Assembly: GCA_945645715.1 (NCBI GenBank)
Contig: CALZFJ010000007.1
Span: forward strand, 1 to 16,647
From: an uncultured Prevotellaceae bacterium
GTDB taxonomy: Bacteria > Bacteroidota > Bacteroidia > Bacteroidales > Muribaculaceae
Reading direction: 5' to 3'
Length of the DNA: 16,647 nt
In this document: one piece after another, positions 14,308 to 16,647 of the stretch
How positions within the stretch are numbered: position 1 is the first letter of the stretch
Layout of the letters: every line of letters starts with the position of its first letter
Position numbers and translations under genes: made by a program
The notes under the pieces: model-generated
Seen by the model: only the letters and a program-made list of their open reading frames with translations
The model's database searches: none
Told to the model about the DNA's origin: nothing

Positions 14308-15204
14308 ATGACTAAGAATCTATTTAAATTAGTGCAATGCGTGACACTAATTCTGTTGACGTGTGTGTTTTTTAATTGTTCTGAATCGAATGAACCTCAA
14401 ATTGAACCGGAGCCAGAGCCGGAGCCCGAATTGCCAAACAAGGCATTGGCAGGCGTGTGGACAATAAAAGCAGCACCCGGCACATGGCTTGTAAATAGTG
14501 ATGGAGAAGCTAAAGATGTTATGATCCATCACGTATTTACAAATTCATCTCTCGATATCAATCGTGATAGTATTATTGTGACTGAAAGAAGCCAATTTAA
14601 GCTCGACTACAAACCAGAGGAAAAACTGCTCACCATGGTTAAAGATGATGTGCAGACACATTATAATGTCCTCTCAATGGAGCCTACAAAGATTGAACTT
14701 GAAGATAAGGAAACAACCAAAACCAAGACACTGAAGAGGATTTCGGATTATATCGTAGAAGCTCCGGAGTCGGTAGAGGGTTTTCTTTTGTGCGCAAACC
14801 GATTTAAGGTACACGGTATAGTATTTTCACCAAACGAGACGTTGAAGCAATATTTCTACTATGATGCAGTGATTGATTATCCTGTAGCCAGCTACAAATA
14901 CACAAAGGGTGAGGGTAACAAGGCAAAGATCGTCTATGACCTAACTTATCGTATCAATCCCGACAAGGTGAAAATCTTCACAGGCCGATTCGACGTGTAT
15001 CTGGATATTACCTTTGAGTATCATGGAGAGCTTGATCTGGAGTTCTATGCTCATGCATATGCCGATAAACCTAATCAGGAATATTACCTTGGAGAGTTTG
15101 AAGGAAAAGTTCACTCAAAAGTTACCAACAACCGTACTGGTGCTGTAACAGAAAGTGATATTACAGGTAGAAAGTATTTTGCATTACAAACTCCAGACTA
15201 TTAA
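14308..15204 (+). CDS. Putative lipoprotein with EP-repeat linker and lipocalin-like domain
   Basis: 298 residues. An N-terminal signal (about 1-23, core VTLILLTCVFF) ends at C24, the probable lipidated cysteine; the box FFNC is loose, and C19 (LLTC) is an alternative. The residues after C24 (SESNEPQ) are polar and acidic, as in Bacteroidetes surface-export signals. Residues 31-41 are an EP repeat (EPEPEPEPE), a rigid spacer. From about 45 the chain has the ALAGVWTI start (GxW) and beta-strand rhythm of a lipocalin-like domain, ending near 145 (YNVLSMEPTKIELED). Residues 150-298 form a second, beta-rich domain that I do not recognise. It is a single gene with its own promoter and a terminator shared with the convergent flavodiiron gene. 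No function is assigned; extracytoplasmic ligand binding is only a guess from the fold. Confidence 0.65.
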   Translation: MTKNLFKLVQCVTLILLTCVFFNCSESNEPQIEPEPEPEPELPNKALAGVWTIKAAPGTWLVNSDGEAKDVMIHHVFTNSSLDINRDSIIVTERSQFKLDYKPEEKLLTMVKDDVQTHYNVLSMEPTKIELEDKETTKTKTLKRISDYIVEAPESVEGFLLCANRFKVHGIVFSPNETLKQYFYYDAVIDYPVASYKYTKGEGNKAKIVYDLTYRINPDKVKIFTGRFDVYLDITFEYHGELDLEFYAHAYADKPNQEYYLGEFEGKVHSKVTNNRTGAVTESDITGRKYFALQTPDY

Positions 15205-15219
15205 TTACAATTCCCGAAC

Positions 15220-15264
15220 AAAAAATGAGGTATATCAGCTGCGTTTTGATATACCTCATTTTTT
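15220..15264. terminator. Bidirectional terminator between convergent genes
   Basis: Perfect 18-bp inverted repeat (15220-15237 with 15247-15264), 9-nt loop, with A6 on the left and T6 on the right. It serves the lipoprotein gene on plus and the flavodiiron gene on minus, 15-17 bp from both stop codons. Confidence 0.93.
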
Positions 15265-15281
15265 ATGTCTGTGATTTGTGT

Positions 15282-16469
15282 TTAAAGCACCTTAGCTGCC
15301 ATTTCACGAGCGAGAGTGCGGCACGATTCTTCTATATCGGTATTGGCTGACTGTTTCATGTTGAACGGAGTAGCTACCACATCAATCTTCATGCCCTCAA
15401 TTATAGCTTCAATTCGCTTGGTTACAGCAGGTGCCCAGGTGTAAGAACCGAAGTAAGCAAAAGCACGATTGCGAATGTCGCGCAGATGAAGGGCTTTCAT
15501 TAGAGCCTCTACGGGTGGGAAAAGTGCATTGGAATAGGTGGGTCCGGCAACAACAACCCCCTTGTAGCGCATAACGTCGGCAAGTACATAGGAGTAGCTT
15601 GTGTGCGACAAATTGTAGATTCTCACATTCTTCACACCCGATTTTGCGAGTTCGGAGGCTATTATCTCAACAGCTTCCTCGGTGTTGCCATACATTGAGC
15701 CGTAGGCAATCACCACGCCCGGTTCAGCCTCAAAACGACTCATCTTATCGTAAAGCCCAACTACTTCGGCAGCTCGCTCGTGCCATACAGGACCGTGAGT
15801 GGGGCAGATGTAGTCAATTTTCAGTGATGCCGTCTTTTTGAGAGCGTTCTGCACCATCACGCCATATTTTGCCACTATATTTGAATAGTAGCGATACATT
15901 TCGGGAATGTATTGGTCGGTGTTCATTTCGCTATCCACAATTCCACCGTTGAGTGCGCCATAGCAGCCGAAAGCGTCACCAGAGAAAATGAAAGCGTCGC
16001 TTTCAAGATAAGTCATCATCGTTTCTGGCCAGTGTACCATGGGTGTCAGGAAGAAACGCAGTGTTTTCCCGGATCCGAGGTCAATGGTGTCGCTATCCTT
16101 CACGATTAAGAGATTATCAGTGATACCATAATAGCCGGCAATCATATCAGCAGTCTTGCTGTTGCCCACAATCTTGATATCGGGGTATTTTTGGCGAATG
16201 ATTTGAATAGCACCGGAGTGGTCGGGTTCCATGTGATTGATAATGAGATAGTCAATCGGTCGGTTACCGATAATTGCTGCAATTTTGTGAAGGAACTTGA
16301 TGCAATAGCACGCCGGGACTGTGTCAATAAGAGCAACTTTATCTCCTGCAACAACGTAGGAATTATAGCTCACGCCATTAGGAATAGGCCATAGCTCCTC
16401 AAAAACACTTGCAGTGCGGTTGTTTACGCCTGCATAGAAAATTTTGTTTCCAATTTCTGAAATGTTCAT
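15282..16469 (-). CDS. fprA: A-type flavodiiron protein (FprA family)
   Basis: Reduces O2 to water and/or NO to N2O in the cytoplasm with electrons from rubredoxin or a related donor; a common oxygen defence in anaerobes. 395 residues, the normal length for class A. The N-terminal metallo-beta-lactamase-like domain has the diiron ligands H79, E81 and D83 in NHMEPDHSG, H146 in PMVHWPE, D165 in FSGDAFG and H225 in PTHGP. From about residue 250 there is a flavodoxin domain with the FMN phosphate loop YGSMYGNTEE (256-265) and the segment FGSYTWAPA (340-348). No extra rubredoxin or flavin-reductase domain is fused, so the electron donor is a separate protein. It lies 41 bp after the partial gene at the window edge with no clear promoter between, so it is probably the downstream gene of an operon. 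Confidence 0.95.
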   Translation of the reverse strand: MNISEIGNKIFYAGVNNRTASVFEELWPIPNGVSYNSYVVAGDKVALIDTVPACYCIKFLHKIAAIIGNRPIDYLIINHMEPDHSGAIQIIRQKYPDIKIVGNSKTADMIAGYYGITDNLLIVKDSDTIDLGSGKTLRFFLTPMVHWPETMMTYLESDAFIFSGDAFGCYGALNGGIVDSEMNTDQYIPEMYRYYSNIVAKYGVMVQNALKKTASLKIDYICPTHGPVWHERAAEVVGLYDKMSRFEAEPGVVIAYGSMYGNTEEAVEIIASELAKSGVKNVRIYNLSHTSYSYVLADVMRYKGVVVAGPTYSNALFPPVEALMKALHLRDIRNRAFAYFGSYTWAPAVTKRIEAIIEGMKIDVVATPFNMKQSANTDIEESCRTLAREMAAKVL

Positions 16470-16510
16470 ATTGTAGATCTTTTAGTCTCAAATTTTATAT
16501 AAACAAAAAA

Positions 16511-16647
16511 TTAGTCCATTCTGTTCTTATAGTCGTAATAATTAAATTCCCTTAACGTTTCAACAGAGCCATCAATGCGTTTCAGCACTATTGAAGGGTG
16601 CTGGATACCATTAAACATATTCGTTTTCACTGTGGTGTAGTGGTTCA
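16511..16647 (-). CDS. Unidentified protein, C-terminal 44 residues (gene cut by window edge)
   Basis: An open frame on the minus strand enters from beyond the window and ends at TAA (16513-16511). The visible C-terminus includes TNMFNGIQHPSIVLKR, DGSVETLREF and ends NYYDYKNRMD. It has no stop in frame across all 136 available bases and ends 41 bp before the flavodiiron start, a typical operon spacing in this phylum. I do not recognise the family from so short a piece. Confidence 0.6.
   Translation of the reverse strand, partial: NHYTTVKTNMFNGIQHPSIVLKRIDGSVETLREFNYYDYKNRMD

Overview
The window looks like chromosomal DNA of an anaerobic, gut-type member of the Bacteroidales (Bacteroidetes). 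The pointers are promoter elements of the Bacteroidetes form (-7 box TAnnTTTG), no recognisable Shine-Dalgarno sequences, a GH97 glycosidase, a bacterial serine palmitoyltransferase, a secreted pullulanase, a threonine operon in which an ApgM-family protein fills the homoserine-kinase slot, and a small secreted protein that resembles a type IX secretion tail. I cannot fix the family; something Muribaculaceae- or Bacteroides-like fits. No insertion sequence, phage gene, CRISPR array or broken gene was seen.

Layout. (1) 1-2784, plus strand: the 3' end of a GH97 alpha-glucosidase-type enzyme with a strong terminator, then serine palmitoyltransferase (spt, first step of sphingolipid synthesis) with its own promoter, a structured leader and a terminator, then a small acidic protein of the plasmid pRiA4b ORF-3 family. 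(2) 2785-3294: intergenic region with an initiator tRNA-Met on the minus strand, complete with promoter and terminator. (3) 3295-6074, minus strand: trpS followed by class I fumarase, probably one transcript. (4) 6221-8720, minus strand: a 108-aa signal-peptide protein followed by a secreted type I pullulanase. (5) 8844-13864, minus strand: thrA (aspartokinase/homoserine dehydrogenase), an ApgM-like probable homoserine kinase, and thrC, tightly spaced as one operon. (6) 13865-14307: a very AT-rich divergent control region. (7) 14308-15204, plus strand: a lipoprotein with an EP-repeat linker and a lipocalin-like domain. (8) 15282-16647, minus strand: an unidentified gene cut by the window edge, then an A-type flavodiiron protein, probably co-transcribed.

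How it fits together. thrA, the ApgM-like gene and thrC together would carry aspartate to threonine (aspartate-semialdehyde dehydrogenase is encoded elsewhere). Pullulanase and the GH97 enzyme are both starch or alpha-glucan enzymes, but they lie far apart and no SusC/SusD pair is present. Oxygen-sensitive Fe-S fumarase and the O2/NO-reducing flavodiiron protein suit an anaerobe that makes succinate and meets occasional oxygen.

Most of the window is ordinary housekeeping content. I do not see a clear new multi-gene system. The best leads are the spt leader RNA with two overlapping, mutually exclusive helices starting at the predicted transcript 5' end, the sorting-tail-like mini-protein, the non-orthologous homoserine kinase, and a terminator-like hairpin upstream of thrA.
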